DNA of 64,000 nucleotides from Blautia luti (GCF_033096465.1 NZ_AP028156.1:553501-617500); one strand, 5' to 3'. Positions 27,601 through 37,053 are shown, counted from the stretch's first letter. The notes: generated by a model not told the origin, from the sequence alone. Translations and numbers: made by a program.

Positions 27601-27968
27601 TGAGCGTCAGCGACATCGTTGCGGTCAGGCAGGACGGTAAGGTATCCTGTCATTACTGTGACAGTGTTGGCTTTACCCAGATCCCCGGATTCCTGCCGGA
27701 AAATCCGCTGAAAAATGCGGAGATGGCCGTGGAGGACGATTACGGCATGATCGACGGTATCATCAACAATGGCGCAAAAGAGCCTACGGTGGCAGAGCTG
27801 GAACAGCAGGCCCGAAGCGGTCAGCCCATTTCCCTGATGGAGTTGGCAGCCGCCACCCATCGGGAGGAACGGGAAAAGAAAAAGTCCGTCATGGAGCAGC
27901 TGAAAGGCCAGCCCAAGACAGAACACAAAAAGACAGCACCCAAAAAGAGTGCGGAAAGGGAGATTTGA
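24684..27968 (+). CDS. CHC2 zinc-finger primase fused to ArdC-like/zincin/YodL-type protein
   Basis: 1,094 residues in one frame. The DnaG-type zinc finger uses C34, H37, C52 and C55 (CPFHDDKNPSMK, HCFGCG). From M192 (25257) a second protein begins, with an ArdC-like ssDNA-binding N-domain (FHRYSVNNTMLIYMQKP, VKKGEHGITIIAP) and a zincin motif TVHEIAHSKLHD near residue 400. Later parts look like DUF/YodL-type domains, and a Lys-rich tail ends the protein. In related ICEs the two parts are usually separate genes. A good ribosome binding site before M192 implies that a 903-residue product is also made. ArdC domains counter restriction during DNA entry; the fusion may couple priming to protection (inference). 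Confidence 0.85.
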   Translation: MTENVFEAVKQSVSTRDAAAFYGIEVKRNGMACCPFHDDKNPSMKVDQRFHCFGCGADGDVIDFTAKLFDLSSKEAAEKLTQDFGLIYDSQAPPRRRYVRQKTEAQKFREDRQRCYRVLSDYYHLLKKWEADHSPRTPEEEPHPRFVEAIQKKTYVEYLLDLFLYESEEEQRAWVAEHTAEIIHLERRLKIMAENKPTNRERLREITDGIEQGIKELFESEKYMRYLSVMSRFHRYSVNNTMLIYMQKPDATLVAGYNKWKDQFERHVKKGEHGITIIAPTPYKKKIEEQKLDPDTKAPILDKDGKIVTEEKEIEIPMFRPVKVFDVSQTDGKPLPELASSLSGNVPNYEAFMEALRRSAPVPITFEAMAADTDGYFSADHQKIAIRQGMSEVQTVSATVHEIAHSKLHDPKKYEMLPSWKVVLESEGGTKHDFKLDFATEKEAEQFASDMDWRYVDENQFEWRLAVEEDPTAEKQAIKNRHTEEVEAESISYAVCKYFGIETGENSFGYIASWSQGKELKELRASLETINKTSGTLISDIERHYKEICKERGIDPHAKVEPEPAPIEQPEDAAKVSDRQQTGDLTYYVAECMEFPNLGEYHDNLSLEEAVRIYQEIPAERMNGVKGIGFELKDGSDYEGPFPILTGQTIDLDTIQAIDYYRDNPLVQKAVKELAAAMPEMEVLGADANQQEALFLINDTTYLHIQPCDSGWDYTLYDAASMKELDGGQLDMPEISRMKAVLQICDDNDLGRDSVKYAPLSMIETLQDAAYQQMQAEVGQITASSQLPEAQEQALDEYPMPDEQVSTPDMQEYGYSYDGMLPVTRERALELDAAGLTVYVLHEDNTESMVFDPQEIMDHGGLFGVDREEWEKSPQFHEKVMERLEHQQEREQAFLSQNRNCFAIYQVSRDDPQNVRFMNLDWLKAHDISIDRNNYDLIYTAPLRESGTVPEQLEKLYQQFNLEKPVDFHSPSMSVSDIVAVRQDGKVSCHYCDSVGFTQIPGFLPENPLKNAEMAVEDDYGMIDGIINNGAKEPTVAELEQQARSGQPISLMELAAATHREEREKKKSVMEQLKGQPKTEHKKTAPKKSAEREI
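25241..25259 (+). promoter_or_regulatory. Internal ribosome binding site and start codon in the primase fusion
   Basis: AAGGAG at 25241-25246 is followed after 10 bases by ATG 25257, in frame with the larger gene, exactly where the ArdC-type gene begins in related elements. Confidence 0.65.
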
Positions 27969-27969
27969 T

Positions 27970-28185
27970 ATGGGAAACTTTACTTTTGAGGAAATGAACC
28001 TGATGTGCATTTACAATACCGGCAGCCGCACCGGGCTGATTGACAGTTTGCGTGAGATGCGCGGCGAGCTTTCGCCGGAGGAAACGGAGCTGAGAGAGTT
28101 GACCGACAGCGCCCTTACGAAGCTCTGTGTGATGACCGATGAGAAGTTTGCCGAACTGGAGCTGTACCCGGATTTTGACCAGTAA
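27970..28185 (+). CDS. Transposon-transfer assisting (TTRAP) family protein
   Basis: 71 residues from ATG 27970 behind GGAAAGGGAG; an in-frame GTG at 27949 has no ribosome binding site. The sequence FTFEEMNLMCIYNTGSRTGL and the acidic helix EETELRELTDSALTKL are the TTRAP family signature. Function is only named by association with ICE transfer. Confidence 0.85.
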   Translation: MGNFTFEEMNLMCIYNTGSRTGLIDSLREMRGELSPEETELRELTDSALTKLCVMTDEKFAELELYPDFDQ

Positions 28186-28204
28186 ACAACATAACCGCAG
28201 GGAT

Positions 28205-28233
28205 GGGGTGGCGATCTGCCACCCCGCCTTTTT
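28205..28233 (+). terminator. Terminator after the TTRAP gene
   Basis: GGGGTGGC, 5-base loop, GCCACCCC, then a T run. It separates the transfer operon from the giant helicase gene. Confidence 0.8.
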
Positions 28234-28263
28234 ACCCCAAAATTGAAAGGAGGACAGAACACT

Positions 28264-31200
28264 ATGCCAACCAAAGCTGAACTATATGCACAGATGGCGG
28301 ACAAGGTGGCAACACAGCTCACGGGGAGCTGGCAGGAATGGGCAGGGTTTCTCACTACTGCTTCCCGCCTTTACAAGTACCCGTTCCATGAGCAGCTGAT
28401 GATCTATGCCCAGCGACCGGACGCCACCGCCTGTGCGGAGTACGATTTGTGGAATGAAAAGATGGGCCGTTATGTAAGGCGCGGTTCCAAGGGAATCGCT
28501 CTGGTGGATGATTCCGGGGACAGACCTCGCCTGCGTTATGTCTTTGACATTTCCGACACCGGAACCCGTGAACATTCCCGCACTCCCTGGCTGTGGCAGT
28601 TGGAGGAGCGCCATCTGGATTCCGTGCAGGCCATGCTGGAGCGCACCTATGATGTTTCCGGTAATGACCTTGCCGGACAGCTCACCGAGGTAGCCGGAAA
28701 ACTGGCTGAGGAATACTGGACGGAGCATCAGCAGGACTTCTTCTATATCGTTGACGGTTCTTTTTTGGAGGAATATGATGAGTATAACATCGGAGTGCAG
28801 TTCAAGGCAGCCGCCACCGTCAGCATCACTTACGCTTTGATGTCCCGCTGCGGACTGGAGCCGGAACGCTACTTCGACCACGAAGATTTCATGGCGATCT
28901 TTGATTTCAACACCCCGTCCACCATCGGGGCGCTGGGAACAGCGGTCAGCCAGATCAACCAGCAGGTGCTGCGGCAGATCGGCGTCACCGTCCGAAATGC
29001 AGAGCGCGAATCCAACCAAGAAAGGAGCAAACAAGATGAACAATCCCATGACCTATATCCAGAACGGAGACTATCTGATTCCCGACCTGAAGCTGAGCCA
29101 GCAGCCGGAGAAACCCCTGGGCAAGTACGGCAGGATGAGGAAAACCTACCTGAAGGAACATCGTCCCATCCTCTACAACCAGATGTTGCTGAGCGAGAAG
29201 CTGTACCCGCACCTTCTGGAGATCGACGAGACCGCCCAGAGCAGACTGGAGCAGATGATGCCCCAGCTGGCGAAGGAAGCGGGAGCCACCGAGGAACTGA
29301 AAGCCAGCGATCCCATGAAGTGGGTGGGGCTGATGAACACCTGCAAAGCTCAGGCCGAGGAAATCCTGATGGCGGAGCTTATCAACAGCTGACCCTAAAC
29401 CTGTTCCTCTCCGAAGCGGAACAGATCCAATCCATAGATGAAGCAGAGAATGTAGCGCATACATCCTCTGCTTTTTCTTTTGCCCAAAATGACATCGACC
29501 ATGTGCTGCGTTTGGGCGGCAATACAGACCGTCAAAGGGAGCGTGTGGTTGCAGCCTTTGAAAAGCAGAAAACCACCGCTGAGATTGCCGAGATACTGAA
29601 AACGCTGTACCACGGCGGCAATGGCCTTGGCAGTGTGAGCGCATGGTATGCCGAGGATGGTATCCATCTTTCCCATGGGAAGTCTGTCCGTTATGACAGG
29701 TCTGCCCAGGTCATTTCCTGGGAGAGCGCCGCAGAGCGTATCGGGGAGCTTTTGGAGAGCGGCCAGTTTGCCTCCAATGTGGAGCTTGCAGAAGCGGCAG
29801 GCTATGAACGCTCCCTCCTTTCAGAAAAGCTCTGGCATCTGTATCACGATCTCAGTGAGGGTGCCAGAGAAGCCGGATATTTGTCCTGCCTGTCAGAGAT
29901 CAAAGGCAATGGTTTCCCGGAGGAGACTCGCCGCCTGACGGAGCAGCTGAGTGACCCGGCTTTCCGCCAGACCCTCAAGGAAGAATACGCCGCCTTCTGG
30001 ACTGCCTATCAGCAGGACCGTGACCTGTTGCGTTTTCACTATCACAGACCAAGGGAGATCTGGGAGAACCTGAAGGACTTTGACCTGCCACGCAGGACCT
30101 TTTCTTCAGACCTTTCCCAAGTGCCAACCGTTCAGCACTTCATTACCGAGGATGAGATCGACGCCGCTATGACCGGCGGCAGCAGTTTCGCCGGAGGAAA
30201 AGGCCGTATCTATGCGTTCTTCATGGCAAACCATACGGATAAGGAGAAAGTGAGATTCCTCAAAGACGAGTATGGCATTGGCGGACGCTCTCATGCCCTG
30301 TCCGGCGCAACACACAGCGGCGAAGATCACGATGGGAAAGGACTGCACTATAAAAAGCAGGACTGCCCGGATGTTCACTTGAACTGGGAAAAGGTTGCCA
30401 AGCGCATTACCTCACTTGTCCAGAAAGACTGCTATCTTACCGAACAGGAACAGGCACAGTATGACAAGATCCAGTCTGAACAGGAACTGGCCGAAGAAGA
30501 TGCTATTCAAGCCCAGCAGCCGGAGATGGAGAAAGAAACACCAAAGCCTACCCTTGGGGAGCAGTTTGAGCAGTATAAGCCTGTGGTGACTGCCGCCATT
30601 TACGAGGATACCGCATATCGCAATGCCTGCGGTCATTCTGACCGTGAAAATGCTGTCATCGAGGGTAATGCCGCTGTGCGCCGTGCAGTCCTTGGTTCTA
30701 AGAATATGGAGCTGATCCGACTCTATTCGGATGTGACGGAGTTCCGCCAGCGTTTACACCGGGAAGTGATCGACGAGACCTATCCAAAGCTCCATGAGCT
30801 TCTGCGCCCTCTTTCTCAGGAAGATATTGATACTGCCCTTTGTGCATGGAACGGCAATATCGAGAGTAAACACGCTGTTATCCGCTATATGAAAGACCAT
30901 GCAAGAGAAAAAGATACCGCCGCATGGCTGGCTCAGGAATACGGCGGCAGTAACAGCAACAGCCTGTTCGTTGTTCGTGCCGGCAGCCCGGAGGAAACGC
31001 AGCTGCCCTGGCCGAAGGTACAGCGCAGGCTTGCCCAGCTCATTCAGGAGGACCGGTTCTATACCGAAGAAGAACAGGAACGTTTTGACGACATCGACCC
31101 AATCGCCATCCGGGAAGCCCTGGAGGAAAGAGGGATTGTCAACGGACAGGTGGCAGACCCGGAAAAACTGGACAATGACCCATTTATCCAACAGGTGGTG

Positions 31201-34200
31201 TCGGATGTAGAGCAGATCGCAGCTGCCGAGACAGAGCAGCCTTCCGAAGTTGCTATTTCCGATGAGGAATATGATGCAGTTCGCCGCCCAACTCCGCAAA
31301 GAACATCCTATGACCCTGCTGCCCCGGTCTATGCCGTGGGCGATACCGTGTATATCGAGGATGACGCTTATCAGATCACCGAGCTGCGGGATGATACCGT
31401 GCAGCTTCTGCCCATCGGGATGGTATATCCCATCTACCGGGCAGAGCGCAAAGAACAGTTCGAGCAGCTGCTTCGGGCAGACCGCCGCAATGCTTACTAT
31501 ACCGAGTTTCTTCCTACTGACCCGGACAAGGCAGATCAGGACTTGCGGGATGTATTGGCCCATGGACTGATGGATGAAGCGGATAAAAAGCAGATTTCCA
31601 CGCTGCTGCAATCCGGCAGGAGCAACAGCGAGATCGCCTACTGGCTGAGCAGAGCCTATTCCGGTGAGATCGAGACACTGAATCTGGAGACCGGCGATAT
31701 TGCCGATTACCGTACCACGGCACAGGGCATAGAACTGGAAGTCATGGATGCAGAGGAAAAGCGTCTGGCTGTGCTGTATTTCCGCTGGGATGAGGTTGCG
31801 CCTTTGCTGCGCGGGATGTATGCCCGTCAGCAGGACGGTTTTGGACAGGAACAGCCCCAACCGGCTGCCGAATCCCCGGCCTTCCATTCCGAGACCGTGG
31901 CCGTCTATCCGGGCGATAAGAACAATCTGCCTTATGATGTGGTGGTGGAACGACTGCATATCGAGGAGCCGGAGCCACCAGCGCCTGTGACAGAGCCGGA
32001 GAAAACCTTTGAGGAAGTGTTGGATGAACACCCGGTTTCCATTCAGGTCAATGGCCAGTGGCAGACCTTTCCCAATGCCAAAGCTGCCGAGGAAGCATCT
32101 TATGAGGAATACAAGGCTAACCTGCGCCGCAATGCAAAAAACTTCCGCATTACCGATGAGCATTTGGGTGAAGGCGGTCCGAAAGCCAAGTTCCAGGCAA
32201 ATGTTAATGCCATTCGTTTGCTGAAAGAGCTGGAAACTGCCGGACAGCAGGCAAGCCCCGAACAGCAGGAGGTTCTTTCTCGATATGTGGGCTGGGGCGG
32301 TCTCTCTGATGCGTTTGACCCGGAGAAACCGGCATGGGCTTTAGAGTATGCCCAGCTAAAAGAACTGCTGACCCCGGAGGAATATGCAGCCGCCAGAAGC
32401 TCCACCCTCAATGCCCATTACACCAGCCCTACGGTCATCAAAGCGATTTACGATGCTGTGGGCCGTATGGGATTTGAAACCGGAAATATTTTGGAGCCAT
32501 CTATGGGCGTGGGTAACTTCTTCGGTATGCTGCCGGAGGAAATGAGAAACAGCCGTCTATACGGTGTGGAGCTGGACCCGGTTTCCGGGCGTATCGCAAA
32601 GCAGCTCTATCCAAAGGCGGACATCACAGTAGGCGGCTTTGAGACCACTGACAGGCGTGACTTCTTTGACCTTGCCGTCGGCAATGTGCCTTTCGGTCAG
32701 TATCAGGTCAATGACAAAGCCTATAACAAGCTGAATTTCAACATTCATAATTACTTTTTCGCAAAAGCGTTAGATCAGGTGCGTCCCGGCGGTGTGGTGG
32801 CTTTTGTGACCTCCCGCTATACCATGGACGCCAAGGATTCCACCGTGCGCCGCTATCTTGCCCAGCGTGCTGAGCTGCTGGGAGCGATCCGTCTGCCGAA
32901 TGACGCGTTCAAAAAGAATGCCGGTGCCGAGGTGGTATCGGACATCATCTTCCTCCAAAAGCGGGACCGCCCGCTGGACATCGTGCCGGAATGGACCCAG
33001 ATCGGACAGACGGAGGACGGATTTGCCATCAACCGGTATTTTATCGACCACCCGGAAATGGTGCTGGGCAGACAGGAGCCGGTAAGCACTGCACATGGTA
33101 TGGACTACACCGTGAACCCTATCGCGGGACTGGAGCTTTCCGACCAGCTGCATGATGCGGTGAAGTATATTCATGGCACTTATCAGGAGGCAGAGCTGCC
33201 GGAACTGGGCGAAGGCGAAGCTATTGACACCTCCATTCCTGCCGACCCCAATGTGAAGAACTATTCCTATGCCATTGTAGACGGGCAGGCGTACTACCGG
33301 GAAAACAGCCGTATGGTGCGCCCTGACCTCAACGCCACCGCCGAAGCCCGCGTGAAAGGTCTTGTGGGACTGCGTGATTGTGTGCAGGAACTGATCGATC
33401 TTCAGATGGATGCAGCGGTTCCAGACAGCACCATTACCCAAAAACAGGCGGAACTGAACCGGCTCTATGATAGCTTTTCTGCCAGATACGGTCTCATCAA
33501 TGACCGTGCAAACCGTCTGGCCTATGCAGACGATTCTTCCTATTACCTGCTCTGTGCGCTGGAAGTTATCGACGAGGACGGAAAGCTGGAGCGCAAGGCG
33601 GATATGTTCACCAAACGGACCATCAAGCCCCATCAGGCAGTGGTTACTGTGGATACGGCAAGCGAAGCACTGGCGGTGTCCATCTCGGAAAAAGCCTGCG
33701 TGGATATGGACTATATGAGTCGGCTTACCGGAAAAACAAAAGAAGAACTGGCCGGAGAGCTGCAAGGCGTGATCTTCCGTGTACCGGGACAGCTGGAGAA
33801 AGACGGCACACCCCATTTTGTGACTGCTGATGAATACCTTTCCGGCAATGTACGCCGCAAACTGCGTCAGGCGCAGCGGGCGGCGCAGCAGGACCCTTCT
33901 TTTGCAGTCAATGTGGAAGCTCTTACCGCCGCCCAGCCCAAAGACCTGGATGCGTCGGAGATCGAGGTGCGCCTTGGTGCCACCTGGATCGACAAGGAAT
34001 ATATCCAGCAGTTTATGTACGAGACCTTCAACACCCCGTTTTATCTCCAGCGCAGCATCGAGGTCAACTATTCCTCCTTTACTGCTGAATGGCAGATCAA
34101 GGGGAAATCTTCCGTATCCTACAACGATGTGGCAGCTTATACCACCTATGGAACCAGCCGTGCCAATGCTTATAAGATTTTGGAGGACAGCCTGAACCTG

Positions 34201-37053
34201 CGGGATGTCCGTATCTATGACACCATAGAGGACGCAGACGGAAAAGAGCGCCGCGTACTAAACGCCAAGGAGACCACTCTGGCTGCCCAAAAACAGCAGG
34301 CTATCCGGGAAGCCTTTAGGGACTGGATCTGGAGAGACCCGGAGCGCCGCCAGACTTTGGTGCGCCAGTATAACGAAGAAATGAACTCTACCCGTCCCCG
34401 CGAGTATGATGGCAGCCATATCACTTTTGGCGGCATGAACCCGGCCATTACCCTGCGGGAACACCAGAAAAGTGCCATCGCCCATGTGCTGTATGGCGGA
34501 AATACCCTGCTGGCACACGAAGTAGGCGCGGGCAAAACCTTTGAGATGGTGGCCGCTGCGATGGAAGCCAAACGCCTGGGCTTGTGCCAGAAATCTCTCT
34601 TTGTGGTTCCCAACCACCTGACTGAGCAGTGGGCATCGGAGTTTCTGCGCCTCTATCCTTCCGCCAACATCTTAGTCACCACCAAAAAGGATTTTGAGAC
34701 CCATAACCGCAAGAAGTTCTGCGCCCGTATTGCGACCGGTGACTACGACGCCATCATCATGGGACACAGTCAGTTTGAGCGTATCCCCATCAGCCGGGAG
34801 CGTCAGGAAAGGCTTCTCTATGAGCAGATCGACGAGATCACCGAGGGCATCGCAGAGGTGCAGGCCAGCGGCGGCGAGCGTTTTACCGTCAAGCAACTGG
34901 AGCGTACCAGAAAGTCTCTGGAAGCCAGACTGGAAAAGCTGCAAGCCGAGGGGCGAAAAGATGATGTGGTAACTTTTGAGCAGCTGGGTGTGGACCGGCT
35001 GTTTGTGGACGAGGCCCACAACTACAAGAACCTGTTTTTATACACAAAAATGCGGAATGTGGCTGGTCTTTCCACATCGGACGCGCAGAAATCCTCCGAT
35101 ATGTTTGCCAAGTGCCGCTATATGGATGAGATCACCGGAAACCGTGGCGTGATCTTTGCCACCGGCACACCGGTCAGCAACTCCATGACCGAGCTTTACA
35201 CCATGCAGCGTTATCTTCAATATGAACGCCTGCAAGAACTGAACATGACCCACTTCGACTGCTGGGCTTCCCGATTTGGGGAGACCGTCACAGCATTGGA
35301 GCTGGCACCGGAAGGCACCGGCTACCGGGCAAGAACGAGATTCAGCAAGTTCTTTAATCTGCCGGAGCTGATGAACCTGTTCAAAGAAGTGGCGGACATC
35401 AAGACCGCCGACCAACTGAATCTGCCTACCCCGGAGGTGGAATACCACAATGTTGTGGCGCAGCCCACCGAACATCAGCAGGAAATGGTCAAGGCTCTTT
35501 CGGAGCGTGCATCGCTGGTACACAGCGGAACCGTTGACCCGTCTCAGGACAATATGCTCAAGATTACCTCGGATGGCCGCAAGCTGGGGCTTGACCAGAG
35601 AATCGTCAACCAGATGCTGCCGGATGAACCTGGCACAAAGGTCAATCAGTGCGTGGACAACATCATGCAGATCTGGCGGGACGGCAAAGCTGACAAGCTG
35701 ACCCAGCTGGTGTTCTGCGACATTTCTACACCGCAGGCAAAAGCTCCTGCAAGCAAGGCGGCGAAAACGCTGGATAATCCACTGCTTCATGCACTGGAAG
35801 ATGCTGTGTCTCTGCCAGAGCAGGAACCTGTCTTTACGGTATATGACGATATTCGTCAGAAACTCATTGCTCAGGGAATGCCTGCCGACCAGATCGTTTT
35901 TATCCATGAAGCCAACACCGAAGTGCGGAAAAAGGAGTTGTTCTCTAAAGTCCGTACCGGTCAGGTGCGTGTCCTTTTGGGCAGCACCGTCAAGATGGGC
36001 GCAGGCACCAATGTGCAGGACCGTCTGGTGGCACTTCATGACCTAGACTGTCCGTGGAGACCGGGAGACCTTGCCCAGCGCAAGGGCCGTATCGAGCGCC
36101 AGGGTAACCAGAATCCTCTTGTCCATGTGTACCGCTATGTGACCGAAGGAACCTTTGACGCATACCTCTGGCAGACGGTGGAGAATAAGCAAAAATTTAT
36201 CAGTCAGATCATGACTTCTAAATCACCGGTGCGTTCCTGCGATGATGTGGACGAAACGGCGCTTTCCTTTGCCGAGATCAAAGCCCTGTGTGCCGGAGAC
36301 CCCCGTATCAAGGAGCGCATGGATTTGGATGTGGAAGTTGCCAAGCTGAAGCTGATGAAAGCCGACCACCAGAGCAAGCAATATCGTCTGGAGGACCAGC
36401 TGCTCAAATACTTCCCAGAGGAGATTGAAAAGCACAAAGGCTTTATCAAGGGCTTTGAATCCGATCTGGAGGTTTTGGCAGCGCACCCGCACCCGGAGGA
36501 CGGCTTTGCCGGTATGGAGATTCGTGGAGACCTGCTGACCGATAAGGAGAACGCCGGCGCAGCCCTTTTGGATGCCTGCAAGGAGGTCAAAACCTCCGAT
36601 CCGGTGCAGATCGGCAGCTACCGGGGCTATGCCATATCCGTGGAATTTTCCGCTTGGAAACAGGAGTATACGCTCCTGCTGAAAGGACAGATGACCCACC
36701 GGGCAACCCTTGGTACAGACCCTCGCGGAAATCTTACCCGTATCGACAATGCCCTCGCCCAGATGCCACAGCGTCTGGAGGCGGCAAAGGCCCAGCTGGA
36801 TAACCTCTATCAGCAGCAGGCTGCCGCAAAGGAGGAAGTCGGAAAGCCATTCCTTTATGAAGAAGAACTGCGAAGCAAAAATGCCCGTCTGGTGGAGCTG
36901 GATACTTTGCTGAACATCGACGGAAAGGGACAGGCACACGCCGAGGCTGTTGTTGCCAAAAGCACACGGACTTCGGTGCTGGACAGCCTGAAACGCCCGG
37001 TGCAACCCCGCAGTACAGACAAGAAACCAAAACAGCATGAGGAGGTGCGATAA
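28264..37053 (+). CDS. Giant N6-DNA methylase and SNF2-type helicase fusion with ArdC-like N-domain
   Basis: 2,929 residues from ATG 28264 behind AAAGGAGG. In order: an ArdC-like N-domain (YKYPFHEQLMIYAQRPDA, VRRGSKGIAL); a charged low-complexity linker (about 245-380); and long helical regions. Then a class I adenine methylase (ILEPSMGVGNF near 1410, DLAVGNVPFGQ near 1470) and a superfamily II helicase with Walker A HEVGAGKTFEM near 2080, DEAH box FVDEAHN near 2245, and the C-terminal motif GAGTNVQDRLVALHDLD, with a late QRKGRIERQGN. Likely protects and remodels incoming ICE DNA (inference from domains). It encloses tnpV in another frame. Confidence 0.93.
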   Translation: MPTKAELYAQMADKVATQLTGSWQEWAGFLTTASRLYKYPFHEQLMIYAQRPDATACAEYDLWNEKMGRYVRRGSKGIALVDDSGDRPRLRYVFDISDTGTREHSRTPWLWQLEERHLDSVQAMLERTYDVSGNDLAGQLTEVAGKLAEEYWTEHQQDFFYIVDGSFLEEYDEYNIGVQFKAAATVSITYALMSRCGLEPERYFDHEDFMAIFDFNTPSTIGALGTAVSQINQQVLRQIGVTVRNAERESNQERSKQDEQSHDLYPERRLSDSRPEAEPAAGETPGQVRQDEENLPEGTSSHPLQPDVAEREAVPAPSGDRRDRPEQTGADDAPAGEGSGSHRGTESQRSHEVGGADEHLQSSGRGNPDGGAYQQLTLNLFLSEAEQIQSIDEAENVAHTSSAFSFAQNDIDHVLRLGGNTDRQRERVVAAFEKQKTTAEIAEILKTLYHGGNGLGSVSAWYAEDGIHLSHGKSVRYDRSAQVISWESAAERIGELLESGQFASNVELAEAAGYERSLLSEKLWHLYHDLSEGAREAGYLSCLSEIKGNGFPEETRRLTEQLSDPAFRQTLKEEYAAFWTAYQQDRDLLRFHYHRPREIWENLKDFDLPRRTFSSDLSQVPTVQHFITEDEIDAAMTGGSSFAGGKGRIYAFFMANHTDKEKVRFLKDEYGIGGRSHALSGATHSGEDHDGKGLHYKKQDCPDVHLNWEKVAKRITSLVQKDCYLTEQEQAQYDKIQSEQELAEEDAIQAQQPEMEKETPKPTLGEQFEQYKPVVTAAIYEDTAYRNACGHSDRENAVIEGNAAVRRAVLGSKNMELIRLYSDVTEFRQRLHREVIDETYPKLHELLRPLSQEDIDTALCAWNGNIESKHAVIRYMKDHAREKDTAAWLAQEYGGSNSNSLFVVRAGSPEETQLPWPKVQRRLAQLIQEDRFYTEEEQERFDDIDPIAIREALEERGIVNGQVADPEKLDNDPFIQQVVSDVEQIAAAETEQPSEVAISDEEYDAVRRPTPQRTSYDPAAPVYAVGDTVYIEDDAYQITELRDDTVQLLPIGMVYPIYRAERKEQFEQLLRADRRNAYYTEFLPTDPDKADQDLRDVLAHGLMDEADKKQISTLLQSGRSNSEIAYWLSRAYSGEIETLNLETGDIADYRTTAQGIELEVMDAEEKRLAVLYFRWDEVAPLLRGMYARQQDGFGQEQPQPAAESPAFHSETVAVYPGDKNNLPYDVVVERLHIEEPEPPAPVTEPEKTFEEVLDEHPVSIQVNGQWQTFPNAKAAEEASYEEYKANLRRNAKNFRITDEHLGEGGPKAKFQANVNAIRLLKELETAGQQASPEQQEVLSRYVGWGGLSDAFDPEKPAWALEYAQLKELLTPEEYAAARSSTLNAHYTSPTVIKAIYDAVGRMGFETGNILEPSMGVGNFFGMLPEEMRNSRLYGVELDPVSGRIAKQLYPKADITVGGFETTDRRDFFDLAVGNVPFGQYQVNDKAYNKLNFNIHNYFFAKALDQVRPGGVVAFVTSRYTMDAKDSTVRRYLAQRAELLGAIRLPNDAFKKNAGAEVVSDIIFLQKRDRPLDIVPEWTQIGQTEDGFAINRYFIDHPEMVLGRQEPVSTAHGMDYTVNPIAGLELSDQLHDAVKYIHGTYQEAELPELGEGEAIDTSIPADPNVKNYSYAIVDGQAYYRENSRMVRPDLNATAEARVKGLVGLRDCVQELIDLQMDAAVPDSTITQKQAELNRLYDSFSARYGLINDRANRLAYADDSSYYLLCALEVIDEDGKLERKADMFTKRTIKPHQAVVTVDTASEALAVSISEKACVDMDYMSRLTGKTKEELAGELQGVIFRVPGQLEKDGTPHFVTADEYLSGNVRRKLRQAQRAAQQDPSFAVNVEALTAAQPKDLDASEIEVRLGATWIDKEYIQQFMYETFNTPFYLQRSIEVNYSSFTAEWQIKGKSSVSYNDVAAYTTYGTSRANAYKILEDSLNLRDVRIYDTIEDADGKERRVLNAKETTLAAQKQQAIREAFRDWIWRDPERRQTLVRQYNEEMNSTRPREYDGSHITFGGMNPAITLREHQKSAIAHVLYGGNTLLAHEVGAGKTFEMVAAAMEAKRLGLCQKSLFVVPNHLTEQWASEFLRLYPSANILVTTKKDFETHNRKKFCARIATGDYDAIIMGHSQFERIPISRERQERLLYEQIDEITEGIAEVQASGGERFTVKQLERTRKSLEARLEKLQAEGRKDDVVTFEQLGVDRLFVDEAHNYKNLFLYTKMRNVAGLSTSDAQKSSDMFAKCRYMDEITGNRGVIFATGTPVSNSMTELYTMQRYLQYERLQELNMTHFDCWASRFGETVTALELAPEGTGYRARTRFSKFFNLPELMNLFKEVADIKTADQLNLPTPEVEYHNVVAQPTEHQQEMVKALSERASLVHSGTVDPSQDNMLKITSDGRKLGLDQRIVNQMLPDEPGTKVNQCVDNIMQIWRDGKADKLTQLVFCDISTPQAKAPASKAAKTLDNPLLHALEDAVSLPEQEPVFTVYDDIRQKLIAQGMPADQIVFIHEANTEVRKKELFSKVRTGQVRVLLGSTVKMGAGTNVQDRLVALHDLDCPWRPGDLAQRKGRIERQGNQNPLVHVYRYVTEGTFDAYLWQTVENKQKFISQIMTSKSPVRSCDDVDETALSFAEIKALCAGDPRIKERMDLDVEVAKLKLMKADHQSKQYRLEDQLLKYFPEEIEKHKGFIKGFESDLEVLAAHPHPEDGFAGMEIRGDLLTDKENAGAALLDACKEVKTSDPVQIGSYRGYAISVEFSAWKQEYTLLLKGQMTHRATLGTDPRGNLTRIDNALAQMPQRLEAAKAQLDNLYQQQAAAKEEVGKPFLYEEELRSKNARLVELDTLLNIDGKGQAHAEAVVAKSTRTSVLDSLKRPVQPRSTDKKPKQHEEVR
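29036..29392 (+). CDS. tnpV: TnpV-family protein nested out of frame within the helicase gene
   Basis: 118 residues, ATG 29036 preceded by AAAGGAG 9 bases upstream. The protein has the TnpV pattern: a short opening ending in KPLGKYGRMRKTYLKEHRP, then LLSEKLYPHLLEIDETA and KASDPMKWVGLMNTCKAQAEEIL. The overlapping frame of the large gene reads as a Glu/Arg/Pro/Gly-rich linker, so both frames are open over 357 bases. TnpV is a small helical protein found in Gram-positive transposons; its role is unknown. Confidence 0.8.
   Translation: MNNPMTYIQNGDYLIPDLKLSQQPEKPLGKYGRMRKTYLKEHRPILYNQMLLSEKLYPHLLEIDETAQSRLEQMMPQLAKEAGATEELKASDPMKWVGLMNTCKAQAEEILMAELINS

Noticed and set aside
30754..32163. Long minus-strand open frame opposite the giant helicase (469 codons), with similar ones at 32770-33816 and 35038-36039
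   Set aside because: Same shadow pattern; no start signals, and it runs against conserved methylase and helicase coding sequence.
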